DNA of 64,000 nt from contig NC_063160.1 of NCBI RefSeq assembly GCF_020921035.1, positions 14,163,095 to 14,227,094 on the forward strand, given 5' to 3'. The stretch is from Rhodamnia argentea (taxonomy: Eukaryota > Streptophyta > Magnoliopsida > Myrtales > Myrtaceae). The notes under the pieces are model-generated. The model saw only the letters and a list, made by a program, of their open reading frames with translations, ran no database searches and had not been told where the DNA came from. The position numbers were made by a program, and so were the translations under genes. Position 1 is the first letter of the stretch. Each line of letters starts with the position of its first letter. Shown one piece after another: positions 1-11,707 of the stretch.

Positions 1-332
1 CAGGGACAGGGTGGCTATTTACAAAAATACCCTCCCACGTTAGAGCCCCTCGCAAGGGTAATTATACTGCCAGAGGGTTGGTAAAATGGTAATTTTAGAA
101 TAATATTTGGTATTCTTTATCGTGATTTCATTCGATGGCCATCTAAGGAAAGATGAAGATTTGTACGAAGAAAATTAAAGAAGGTAAAAGATTCACTGAT
201 CATTTACCAATTATCTTGATTTCAAATAACAATTTCGTTCATCCTTACTGTGTAGGGTCATGCCTTTTTCCACTATAGAACGAATTTTCCACAAATACTT
301 TCGTAATTATTTGATGTTGAAGTGGCTATCGA

Positions 333-545
333 GTTTTAATGTAACCGATGATGCATATTTAAACGATGTAACAGACGAATGAAATTAAAGGTGGTTGAGA
401 TAATCGTTAATCAATCTGATAAATCTTATCTTTTGGGTTTTAATGTAATCGATGGTACAGATTTAAACGACATAACAACGAATGACATTATAAAAAAAAA
501 AGATGGATCAAGATAATCGTTAATCGATTCGGTAAATCTTACTTT
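333..545. repeat. Tandem duplication, ~104 bp x 2
   Basis: The block starting GTTTTAATGTAACCGATG at 333 recurs, diverged, at 437. Both copies share the same order of landmarks: a TTTAAACGA segment, an AACGAATGA segment, GATAATCGTTAATC and GTAAATCTTA/GATAAATCTTA at the end. The function is unknown. Confidence 0.7.
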
Positions 546-858
546 CCAAAAGTCAAATGCAAGTCTCTACTATCTTTTGATTATTCAAATTGCCCCTCGT
601 ACACTCAATTGTAGTTCAAACAATCAACTTCACACAAACTTATATTATAAGTTATCTTAATTTTCATGAAATGGAGTAAATCTCTCTCATCTTAACCGTT
701 GGTTTGAGTTTCTTTCCGAATTGTAAATGAATTCTCTGATATTTATCTCTTTGCACGCATTAATCTTTTTTGCTTTTGTGTCATACGGATACATGTGTAC
801 TCTTTTTTTATTCTTCTATGTATGCGTATATGTACGCACACTAGACTTGTCGGTCTTA

Positions 859-1100
859 GGCTCCGTTTGTTTCGTAAAAAAAAAAAAATCGAAAAATATT
901 TTCCTAAATATAATCGCTTGAATCAATTCGTCGATAAAAAATATTTTTATCATCGATAACAATTTATGTCCGAATATTTTAGCGAGTTATGAAAATATTT
1001 TTTATTCATGCATTTCTATAAACGATAGAAGTGTTCATTCTTAAGGCTAAATTTTTCGAATAATTTGTTTTTCATTAAATAAACACAACTTTGAATTTGG
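859..1100. mobile_element. MITE-like fragment, GGCTCC type
   Basis: The sequence from 859 begins GGCTCCGTTTGTTTCG right after TTA. It resembles in order and AT-rich content the smaller element at 51060-51217, which has TAA at both sides. The matching right end is not clear here, so the element is probably truncated or diverged and the right border is a guess. Confidence 0.35.
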
Positions 1101-2915
1101 TGCCACACCTAAATATAATAATTTTTTTTGTCAATTATCTGCAATAAATTAAAAAGAAAAAACAATTTGTGCAGTCGCTTACGTGTGTACCCTTGTGTTA
1201 GTACAACAGGCTATAGGGGAGACTTAAGTTTGGCATACCTACAAAACAAAAGCACTTAGATTTGATGTCACGCTTGAAAGAAATCGTACCGATCTTAGAA
1301 CACTCCACATTGTCTTCAATACCGAGTTGAAGTCGGGATCTCCTATTCTAATACTATGAGAAATTCAATAGGATCAGTGTCAATCGTTCAAAAAAACTTA
1401 AACTGTTTCCGGGGTAATTTATTTTCGATAAAAAAATTAGCTCGCCCGGGTAAATTGATCGAAAATTAGAAAGTGATACCACTCTCATCAGTTGTTAATT
1501 AATGGGCTTTTTTTCTTGCATACCTACGCACTCTAGGCGAATGTGGTGGGCCAGTGAACTAGATCCATTGGGATAAGGATTTATGGATGGTATTCTGTTC
1601 TTCCCGCCTTGATGCCCTCTTTCGGAAGCATCGTGTTGTTCTGCACACGATTGACAGTCTCAATGTTCATCAATCAGTTAAACTTAGCCAAAATCGTGAT
1701 TCGACATATTCGACTTCACGGTTCGATCACCGAGTCGGCGCCGCACAAAGAAAAGGCGACATTATAGACCACAATTACATACTTTTAGGAGTGAACCGTA
1801 GCATTACGCAAAGCTTATATCCTTCTTGCGAAGCGTCGCGACACAGCTGAAAAGCTGATTATCTTCCTGTAGCCTCTTTTTTTATAACTAGTGGCCGATG
1901 ATACATAGGTTAATTTTGACTAGCATCGTTAACTTTCTTTGACGGATTTCTAATAGTAAAAGGTCAAGTCGTTGACGTGGAATCCACGCCCTCAAGTCTG
2001 AAGTCCAAATTCTGGGCAGTGAAACAAAAAACAAGTCTTGGAATCTGTAAGTCCAAAAATCAAGACGTTCAACATAGAAAATGCAGAGCCCACTTCTCAT
2101 ACGGTTCTAGAGCTTCAATCGAATGCTTTGACTAGAAAAACTCACGAAGTCAACATGAATTTATGAGCAACAGGCCTGTAATAAAAGGAGAGTGTCAGTG
2201 GCCGACAGAGCTGGTTTCAGAGATCATCAACATGGAAGTTGGCTGCGGGCAGCTAGGATGTGCGACTTCGGGAGCGCCACAAACCGTCTTGGGTACTTCC
2301 GATCTCTTTACTTCACCCTTTTCTTAGGTCCTGTTATTGTCGGTAGATGTGATTGAGAAAGCCGGTGAGTGTGAATTCTTCCAGCTGCATTTCCACGTTA
2401 CATCTTCCAGAAATGCAACGCCCCATCTCAATACCAGGGACCAACTCATAGTAGAGCCAGGATCTTGTTCGCCCTGCTAAGAGAGACGGGCGGCCCCGGA
2501 CTCCACTACCGTCCCCGATTTCTGTTAGCCTATTAATAATCACTATCCAGCCTTAACAAAACCATCGTTCACATACCGGGAACTCCAAGGCAATGGAAGC
2601 AATCGAAAACATTTTCGTTGCCCCCAACCAGACGGTCCAAACAAACTAGTACCTTGCAACCCGAAATTCCCAGCTCAACCTAAAATGCCAGTCCACCCTG
2701 GGAAAAATGGTGCAATTCACCAATTCTGACCTCAGAACAATTAGCTATGTCCTCAGGAAAACTCAGTCAAAAGGGCTGACAGTGGAGGAAAGACAATAAA
2801 CCTGTGACAATATAAAGAGTAGAAGCAAAATCAATGGAGAAACCCCTCATCTGGTCAAAAGTGTCGCTTGAGGATAAAGTTACACTATCTTGCTGTTCTT
2901 TGCAAAGTGACAAAT

Positions 2916-5418
2916 TTACAATGGTAAAAGAATGACGGGACATGGAATAAACTCTGCTAACAAGTTTGCATCCACGTGCTTAGAATGGATAGCTTCCATA
3001 CTGAGAATGACCAAATCCAAATTTAGATCATCAGCGACCTCGCCAATAATAGCCGTTGGTTTGTTCCCTTCTCCAAGACGTTCTAACAACTTATATTCTT
3101 GGAATCCACCTGTAAAAAAGGTTGTGGATGATGAGGAACAATCATCAACAAACTGATAACAATAAATTTTTAATTAGTGGATGTGGAATTTCATAAAGAT
3201 CACCACTTCCAGAATTCCAAAGATATTAAAACTTTCTTCAGCTGCGATCGAAAATTAAAGTGTCCATGAACTTCTAGCCCCTCACTTGGTCTTCTAAACG
3301 AGCGACAGACAGAAAAACTCAATTCGTCATTCCAAGCTTGACCATTCGTTACCTTCAATTCTCCTCTCATCTTCTTAAGCTTTGCTCAATTTCATGGTAC
3401 CAAGTTGACAAAAAATTTCTTAAATCTCCTAGTCTTATATCCAGGTGATGTACTGATCTAAGTTCACAAACAAGCACAAATTTTGTATCGTAAAAACCTC
3501 AAATAAACCTTATTGCATCTTCAATTCCTTCTACGTTCGTTCAAAACCTAAAGAAGGCCTAACACGCTACATGTCCTATTTTTATATATCTTTCCAAGAT
3601 GATTTAATAGCGTCAAATGACTAATATCCAGGAAGTAGGATGATGCAGATGCACACCTTCCGACAGATGCCAACGGATGCTAGATAGTTGGGTCTCATGC
3701 TCTGGCAGTGTTTCCTTCTGCTTTTCGTCAATAACTGCACAATAAGGTCTAAATTTCTTCAACCTTGCATTAGAAGCTCGAATTGTAGAACCAAAACCCA
3801 TTGGTACGGTGCTAAAAGAAGAATAAAGAGCAAGTCCCCGTACCAACAACAGTGATATCAGCTCCATACTTCTTTGCCAAAGCTGCAGTAGTTGCTACAG
3901 CCTGTCAATTCAGAGCAAAAGTGCATATTCACATGAATTGGAATGTGGTGCACAGTGACTGCAAGTCATAAGGACAGTTAAAAAGGAGTCAACAAAATGC
4001 CACCGAAGATACATTAATGCTTGACGCATCATAGAAATTTCAGAAAACACGAAACAAGACACCACGAGCAGGTCCAGGATACAGGATACATTAACTTTGA
4101 TTCCCATGGAGAAATTTGGTCATGCATAATCAATCATGTAGTCCAGTAGCAAGAAAATTTACCAACTTGATAAATAACATGGCTTCGACAGGAGCAATAC
4201 TTATCTGGATTGATGCTCAACAGGTAAACACCCATATAATATAGTTGTCTAAGTGCAGTTGCAATAAGTAGGTGCCTTGAAGTGTGGTCACCTGTCTAGA
4301 TCCTTCAGAAAGGTAAGGATTTCGATCTGTTATTGGCAGAAGTAGGTGCTTGAAATTGTTGAAGGCTTCTGCAGCCGTACTAACTTCAGATTCCTGAGGC
4401 GCGGCCTTAACTGATATCAATGCAAAATGCAAACCAGGTTACTTCACACTCATCAGTCAATGCATTGAAGCAACCTAAACAACGCGTGAAATGCAAAAAA
4501 GCAATGAGAACTTGTTTGCAACGTAATATATCACACCTAACTAGATTCATATCACAGCATGTTATGGCTCGTGCAAATGGGCCTGAATGCAACACTCCTC
4601 TAGTCAACTAAGCGGTTTATAAATGGGAGATTTATCTGGTTCCACAATTTCAGATGCAGTACTATTCCAATCATTTATTTGGATCACTAACCATGTATAA
4701 CTATCGTATGGGTCAATACTAATTTTCATTTTGCTAATCATGACGAATGCGATATTCATCTACAGGAGATATAATGGCCTCAATATATCATGTTACATTA
4801 TACATACACAAGAAGTAATTGAACTCATTCATCTCAATTGTGAGGAAAAAAAAGAAGAGTAGCTGCCGTGGAGAAAACCGCATGAATTCAACGAAACTTC
4901 AGTGTCACCTCAGATAACCCAAGCGATACACCGTTAAATCCTACAAGCGAATTAAAGAGAAGTCTTCGACACTGACTCTGTGTTGCTGGTGCATTATTTC
5001 TCATCTACGAATGCCAAAAACAAATAACTCAGGCAGGTAGTTCACAAAACACCCCCAACCCATCATCTTACGTCTTTCAGGACGCAAGGTCACCGCATCA
5101 TCAACTCATGATTCGAAGGACTCGAGGAAATTATTGCCGAGGCCGAGGGAACAAATAGTAACAATAATAATAACAAACAGATGGAAGGCAGGACTACTCA
5201 AGGAGAACCCTGCGATTACCTATTTCTTTATCTCTGCGCAGTCTGGAGCTTCTGCACAGAGAAATCCTCCGATTCATCGAAGACGAGCGAGTGGGCGAAA
5301 TGCGAGCAGACGACGGAGAATCCGCATCGGAACAAGAAGGAGACGGAGTGGGCAGTGAAAACCTGGGGAAGAATGAGGTTTCGGCGGGAGCTGCGAGGAA
5401 GTGGTTGGCGAGGGCCAT
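2916..5418 (-). CDS. Universal-stress-protein-like, probably plastid-targeted
   Basis: Five exons on the minus strand: 5418-5220, 4410-4292, 3901-3844, 3734-3657 and 3109-2916. They join in frame to 215 aa, all with GT-AG introns. The first ~65 residues are rich in Ser, Arg and Pro with few acidic residues, as in chloroplast transit peptides; the Ala-Leu after Met fits. The rest resembles the USP / adenine-nucleotide alpha-hydrolase-like fold: FKHLLLPITDRNPYL forms the first strand and loop, then helix AVATTAALAKKYGADITVVV, and a C-terminal strand ending FIPCPVILLPL. I do not see the classical GxxG-x9-G(S/T) ATP loop near the C terminus, so nucleotide binding is uncertain. It is divergently arranged with the METTL23-like gene, 1.46 kb between start codons. 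Role unknown; the family is linked to stress responses. The exon structure is more certain than the function. Confidence 0.86.
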
Positions 5419-5568
5419 GGGAAGGCGGCGGCGCGACCGATTGAGGGTGAGATTGAGCTGAGCGAGCTGAGCTTCGAGAGAGCGAGCTTCGATGACGAGG
5501 TGTTTGTCTCGAGAGAGTTCAAGAGAAACAGAGAGAGAACGAGAAATGAACAGCGAACCCGGGAACCA

Positions 5569-5635
5569 CTGGGCCCCAAAAAGGTGAAGCGATGGTGATT
5601 GTATGGGCTCGGTCTAGGTGTGGCCCACTGGGCTT
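5569..5635. promoter_or_regulatory. Cluster of site II (TGGGCC/T) elements
   Basis: Four TGGGCC/TGGGCT motifs in either orientation lie at 5570-5575, 5604-5609, 5622-5627 (GGCCCA) and 5629-5634. They sit 150-220 bp upstream of the ATG of the minus-strand USP-like gene. In plants such site II motifs are known TCP-factor targets in promoters of growth-related and organelle genes. The promoter role is inferred from position and density. Confidence 0.5.
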
Positions 5636-5702
5636 CGCACCGTGGACCGTTGATCGCTATCTGATGAGGGCTGGTCGTCTCTTGGTCGTACACGTGCCAC
5701 AC

Positions 5703-6876
5703 GTAGACAAGCCGGGCGTAGATTAAGCTGGTCCCTTATCCGATAGTGAAAGTGGGGCAAGCGGCAAAAGAGAAAAAAAGTAGCAATGATGGATTCAGAA
5801 TTTTTCAAGTTTTTAAATCCCTTTGCTTCTATTTTAGTGAAAATATCTATCACAAGACAAATTAATACATTAAAGATTGTATTATTTTCACATTTCAGTT
5901 GCTTAAAAAATACAGAATCCTTAATCAAAGCATTTCAATATATCTAAATATTAGTACGTCGAGTTATTTAATTTTCCTATGAAATCATTTATAGGACGTA
6001 AAGAAAAAAGTGATTTCTTTTAAGTTAGAAATAAATGAAGCCCTAAAATATTCTAAAATTTCTTTCTCATTATTTCATCTGTTTATAATGAAAATGGCTA
6101 ACTTTATAATTTCGAACTATGTCAAATCAATCCACATATTCACCGTCCCTTGAACATTTATTATTGTTCTTTGCAATACATGTTTTCTAGGCTAACTTCA
6201 TCAAATCAAATGTCAAATTCAATCAATTGCAGTATTATATCTCAAAGTAATTTAAAAAAATATCGGAAGGAAATTCCGAAGTTGAGGGATGCCATTTGAC
6301 CTTACATTATGCATTTAATTTGCGATGATAAATTTACCTTTGTTTGGCACAATGATTGACATCATTTACTAGTAGAATTCTACAATGAAAGTGATGTGAT
6401 TATGGAGAGAAAAAATATATGTAACTATACTATAACATGAAAAAGCGAGAGAAATGGAAACTTATAAAAAAATATTTGCTAATTATATTTTTTCACATTT
6501 CTAATTTCATTTTGAAAAGTTCAAAATATAATATCAATTTCAGTTTTCCAGTGATATATAAGATTAGGCATTAGCCACAAACATAATTTCCACTTATCAA
6601 ACACATTTGTGTAGAAAATAAGAGAATGGCAAAAAATGAAGTGTCTCTTTCATTGGAAAACGTATTCTGAAATTGCTTCGGTGTGCTCTCTTTGTTGGTA
6701 GGGTCCGGGTCGGTTTTTGGGTCAAAGGTCCGGGTCGGATTAAACCGGTGGAATCAAGCCCAATCTTCCCAGCAGGCACATTGCTGTACATACTACGCGC
6801 TTCATGGGTTCACTCACAAACGCTTCTACTCATTCTTTGCTGGTCTAAAGAGAATCTTCAGACTCGCCGAATCGAC
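5703..6876. other. Divergent intergenic spacer
   Basis: AT-rich DNA separates the USP-like and METTL23-like genes and must contain at least the METTL23 promoter. No ORF, repeat or RNA gene could be supported. From about 6690 the base composition becomes less AT-rich, which fits the 5' leader of the METTL23-like gene. Confidence 0.5.
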
Positions 6877-9237
6877 ATGGCGGACGGCGACGGCGACGGC
6901 GACGACGATGGCGAATCGGTGGACAAAACCACGTCCATGAAGACTGTGTCTCGGCATTTCTTCGGCGACGGACCTGACGAACCGGCCTTCTCCATCTCGA
7001 TTATCGAGGTTCCTCCACTCTTTTTACCTGTTCAACAGAGAACTGTATGGGGAATAAACACGCTCAGGCCTGTCAGTCATGTTCTTCTTCTTCTTCTTCT
7101 TTGCTGATTGTATTAGAACATGAAAGAAGACTACGGACTATTCGTATGGCCGTGCAGTGTCGTTCTCGCCGAGTACGTCTGGCAACAGAGATCGCGATTC
7201 GTTGGAGCCAACGTTGTCGAGGTACGCCTCTCCATAGTTCATCTTTTGTTTTTGTAGTTTTTCTTCCCTGTCGAAGCACTGGCCTGTGTTTGAGTTGAAG
7301 CAGCTCGATTAATCTCGATAAGGTAACGTGGGGTGCGGATTAATTACTCTGTGCATGTTGTCTTGTCTCTGCGATTCCTGTTTTTTAGCTTGGTGCTGGA
7401 ACTTCTCTGCCTGGGTTGGTTGCTGCGAGATTGGGTTGCGATGTTACGCTTACAGATGATGCCATCAGATTGGAGGTAACATGCATGAGTAGCTACTGTT
7501 TTTGTTGTTCTATGTGTTCATTTTGTGGTTGATTTTCATTTCTCCGTGGTGAAGTTCAAGGGCTGTATTATGTAATACTAGACCAAAGCAATCGCGTGTC
7601 TAGAAAAGGTCAAATTATGACTGTATCCACAGATGTTTTTAACGAAGAAGAACCTCCTCCTGCGAGGACAATCAGAAAATAATGGGAAGATGGTAACATA
7701 ACTACGCTGGTTCTAGCTACTCTTCTCTTTGGGATAGGATCGAAGCAAGTAGTTGTGAATGGGTGGAACAGGGGTGAGATTCTCAATGAAGGTAAAGCAC
7801 CCAATCATTTCGAAGATTTGAGTGAGAGCTGTTGAGGTGAAACTCTCACTTACATACGTGGACTGCTACCAGATGATAGATGGACCTACAAATTTATAGT
7901 AGTGCGGTTGATTTTGTACATCGCGTGCTTCTCGGATTTGGCTACATATGATTGTTTTGATTCCCCCTTTGCTCTCGCCCATGCATGTACTAACACCCGC
8001 TCGCATGCACGCACTTGCGTACACACAGGAGCATTATTCTAAAGGATGGTGGCACACACATGGAGCAATATAACTAAAGTTTTGGTGATATGTAAAAGCC
8101 AAAAATATTAGATAATGTGAATTGGTAGCTTCATTAACTAACAAATTCAGTACCTTCGAAATGCTGATATATAAAAGGAATGGTAAAATTTGCTAGCTTT
8201 GTTGCCAAACACAGGACAAGATGTTCATGAAAATGTTATTCTGTGAGGCATAAGTTGGGACTAGGATTCTTACCTGTTATAGGTATGTCCTAATTGAAGT
8301 GGAGTTTTATCTTATCTGTTTTTCAAACATTGCAGATGGTTGACTTGCTGTACACATCTAACTTACTGTTGGTCTTAAATAAGAGTTAAGTGGGTTATCA
8401 TCTGTTGTCCTCTTCTTTAAAACTTTCAGGTGCTGGACAACATGAAAAAAGTATCTCAACTGAACAACTTAAGTTGTAAAGTAAGTTCCTGCTATTCTAT
8501 ACTGCTGTTGAGGAAGAAACTAGGAGTTAATTTATTGTTGGCTTTGAACGTTTAGTGGTGATTACGAGTAGCCTTCTTGGTGCACACCTTGTTAGTATAA
8601 AGTTTGAATCCTGCAACAATTTACCTCTTCATCCCGTCTCAGTTACTTTTATGTAATTTCATATCTTCTGCAGGTGATGGGGCTCAGTTGGGGAGTTTGG
8701 GATGAACCCATCTTCAGTTTATACCCTCAGTTTATACTCGGAGCAGATGTTTTGTATGAGACAAGTGGTAGGTACTGGTACATTGATCATTTGATACCAT
8801 CTTATTTGCTTTTTTAATGGAATAGACTAGGAGTTACAAATTTGACACTCCTGTTATCTGCTTTTCTGCTTTTGTCCATGCGTATTATTCTTTCCCAAGC
8901 TTTCGACGATCTCTTTGCTACGGTTTCGTTCCTTCTCCAAAATTCTCCAGGGTCAGTCTTCATTACTACTTATCATAATCGAAGGTACCGATCCCTTTAA
9001 TCATGCTCCGTTATCCAGTTCTGTCTACCCAAAAGAAAAAGGAAAAAGAAGGAAAGTAATGTTTATGTTTCCATGGTCTTCAGCGGGCATCATCTCATCG
9101 AGTTCTTGATGGTAAAATGGGGGTTGAAGTGCAGAAAACTGCTTGATGGCTTTTCAATCATGCCATCCAGCAAAGCATCTAAAATTAGTGGCAGCATCCA
9201 GTTGGCGGAGATAGCCTTGAATATGGATAAGGCATAG
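6877..9237 (+). CDS. METTL23: METTL23-like protein methyltransferase
   Basis: Seven exons: 6877-7008, 7117-7221, 7389-7475, 8430-8480, 8674-8767, 8900-8984 and 9084-9237. They join in frame to 235 aa. The start is the ATG before an Asp/Gly-rich stretch. The body is a class I SAM-dependent methyltransferase. YGLFVWPCSVVLAEYVW (about 49-65) is the family signature before motif I, LGAGTSLPG (80-88) is the SAM-binding glycine loop, and CDVTLTDDA follows as motif II. GLSWGVWDE and LGADVLYE match the post-I and substrate regions, and FDDLFATVSFLL plus FITTYHNR the C-terminal part. Mammalian METTL23 has been reported to methylate histone H3 arginine; the plant substrate is unknown to me. The product is probably soluble, nuclear or cytosolic. 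Intron 3 is the longest (954 bp). A pyrimidine-rich CTT run precedes exon 2. Confidence 0.92.
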
Positions 9238-10333
9238 GCAACCGGTGTTATCAACTAAGCATGATTCTTGGAAGAGACTGGAGAATGAGCAGAATGAGTT
9301 TCCTGACAGCATCTCATATGTTTCCGGATGTATCTACACATTGCTGCTCTGGCTTCCATCCTCTCCTCCAACATAATCATGGTTGGAGCTTTTGGTCTCT
9401 AGGTATCATCGACTTCTCTTGGCAAGAAAGTGCTGCTCATTATTTTCCCCATAAAATGCTTGTAAGCCGTTAGATTCTAGCAAAGAACAGCAGTGGGCTT
9501 ATGATTGGAGCATGATCATATTGCATGTCGAGTCTTTTCGTTGATGTCTTCTTTCTCTCCGATGGACGAAAAGCATAAGTGCGAAGATATGGAGCTTGAT
9601 GTGGTATATAAGATGAGAGATTTGATATACAGCTTTTGAGAAAATATGTCCAGCAGTAAAAAGGGATTGAGAAAGTCCCAAGCAGTTGTCAAATTGGCCC
9701 AATGTGCAATCATGTTGGAGAGATTTAATGCTGCATCAGTTACTGGCGTGCCATGTCAGCAGAATTGGCTGAGTGATCACCAAACGGATTCAATTGCACT
9801 TTTTCAAATGTTTAAGACTTGATGGCATATTGGTCCAAACGTTTAGGAGGAGACTTGGTTCAATTTTGCCTGATTTTTATAAGCCTTTTTCCTGAAGTTA
9901 GGTCCCTTAAGCATCATTTCGTCTTGTATTGTCTGAGATATATATTCTTCATTCCTCCTCTGCCATAAGTTTTGAGGCTCATTTGCAGTGAGTTTCTGTT
10001 CTCGTAATGTAAGCCAACCCAAGTTTGTTCCGGCTCTTGGTTTGTAATGGTCTAGACCTTGGCTTCATATTATATCTACCGCAGACATTTCTATTTGTTC
10101 AGACTCGATTAGGGCTTATTCATAAAACCGTTTGACTGTTTTGTTTTCGTTGTGGTTCAGATCTCCATTCGATACTGTAATTGGAGAGAGCGTCCTTTGA
10201 CATCAGATGCTGCAGAAAGTGCTGGCATGAACTTCAAGATCTTTATCGTTAAATGTGAGAGAAGTTCCTTTAGCCAGTTCGGATTCCGGAGCATCATCTT
10301 GTTCTGATGGTGAATCATTCTAATGGTGAATAA
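9238..10333. other. 3' flank of METTL23-like gene
   Basis: This 1.1-kb stretch probably includes the 3' untranslated region of the METTL23-like gene. Its composition is less AT-rich than typical intergenic DNA here, and it contains no open frame that I can recognise. A transposon follows directly at 10334. Confidence 0.4.
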
Positions 10334-11707
10334 GGTTGCGTATGGTAACTTTTTTGTTCCCGGAACAACTTTTAGAATAGAAACATTTTTTTCTATTTCT
10401 GTTCCCAGCAACGATTTTTGGGAACAAAAACGCGTTTGGTAACTGCAAAAAAAAATCTGTTCCCGGAACAAAAAAAGAACAGAAACACGTTTGGTAACTG
10501 TATAAAGTTTATGTTCCGGAACAAAGAAGAAGAAGAAAAGAAACATGTTTGATAACTACAAAAAAATTATTCCTAATTTTTTTCATTTAAATAAGGGGAC
10601 TATATATATTAAAATTAAAATGTCTTTATCTTTTTAACTTACTAAATCAAATTAAATCACATTTGTTCAATTTACTAAATCAAATTGGACCAATATATGT
10701 ATAAGTAATTTATGCATGATTTATCAAATGATGATATAGACGGATCAACTATAAAAAAAAAAAAAACTGAACGAGAAGACGAATTGGAATTAGACAACGA
10801 GAACATCAAATATGTTTTCTATAGATAGGAAAAATCACAATTATGAGTTATACGTAAATGTTTCCAAGTAGTTAAAAATATGATTACCTTTAAATGAGGA
10901 CCCTAGAAAAATATTAATTACACTTTGAGTGAAATCGGGGACTAAAATGAAAAATATTTGTGCATTTAGATCCTTTTAGTCCAATTATGCAATTTTTCCA
11001 AACATGAGGACTGAAATGAGATGCAAGGTATCAAAATCTCATGTCATCACTCTAAAAGTAAAAATTTTGGCTAAAATGATTTAAAATGAAATTTTTTAGT
11101 CAATTTAGGATTATGTTCAATGCAGAGGCATGTGGTCCCAAACTGAATTTTTTTAAATTTAAGAGACCAAAATGAAAAGGGAATTAAAATAAGAATATGG
11201 ACTATTTTTGCTCATTTTTCTGACCACGAATACTATTTTTCCGTATTTTCGGCTCTTTTTATAATTAAAATAAATCTGCAAAATATCAAAAATTACGAAA
11301 AATATTTTTTGTTCAAAGTTGATTGCCAAAGCTTCCAAGGTTGATTTTATAATTTTATGAATTGTTTTGGTATTTTTAATTAATTTTTTAAAATAAAATG
11401 ATTAAAAATCAAGTGTCAACATCGTGCAAGAACAAAAGAGAAAAAAGTATGTTCAAAAACAAAATTGTTCCCAATTGTTTCTAAAAAATGTTCCAAATGT
11501 GTTTCTCAAAAGTGTTCCCGGAGCACGTAAATAAGTTTTTCTTGTTTTTTGTTTTTTGTTTTTGCTCCAAAAGTGTTTCTGTTTTTCAAAAATTTTCCCG
11601 GAACACTTTGGGAACATTTTTTTACCATACGCATTTCTGTTCCCAAAGTGTTCTGAGAACACTTTAGGAACATAAATACTTTTTCCGGAACGTTACCATA
11701 CGCAGCC
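10334..11707. mobile_element. PIF/Harbinger-like non-autonomous element, 1.37 kb
   Basis: The ends are inverted repeats: GGTTGCGTATGGTAAC on the left and, read on the other strand, GGCTGCGTATGGTAAC on the right (15 of 16 match). TAA flanks both sides (10331-10333 and 11708-11710), the 3-bp TSD type of PIF/Harbinger and Tourist elements. Inside both ends a ~60-bp unit recurs, containing a GTTTGGTAACT-like core and GTTCCCGGAAC palindromes, at about 10334-10560 and inverted at 11450-11707. The AT-rich core carries no transposase-like frame. Superfamily assignment rests on TIR start and TSD only. Confidence 0.75.

Larger units (their letters stand above)
1..2915. other. Left intergenic region, no firm gene
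   Basis: This AT-rich stretch holds only short open frames without recognisable domains. Visible structure is a roughly 104-bp tandem duplication (333-545) and a MITE-like start at 859. Several short minus-strand open frames between 2190 and 2545 could be 3' untranslated sequence of the neighbouring minus-strand gene or relics of another gene. I could not join them into a protein. Confidence 0.5.

Noticed and set aside
2190-2545. Possible minus-strand terminal exons before the USP-like gene
   Set aside because: Frames look weakly coding but no acceptor/donor pair joins them; they may be 3' UTR of the neighbour.
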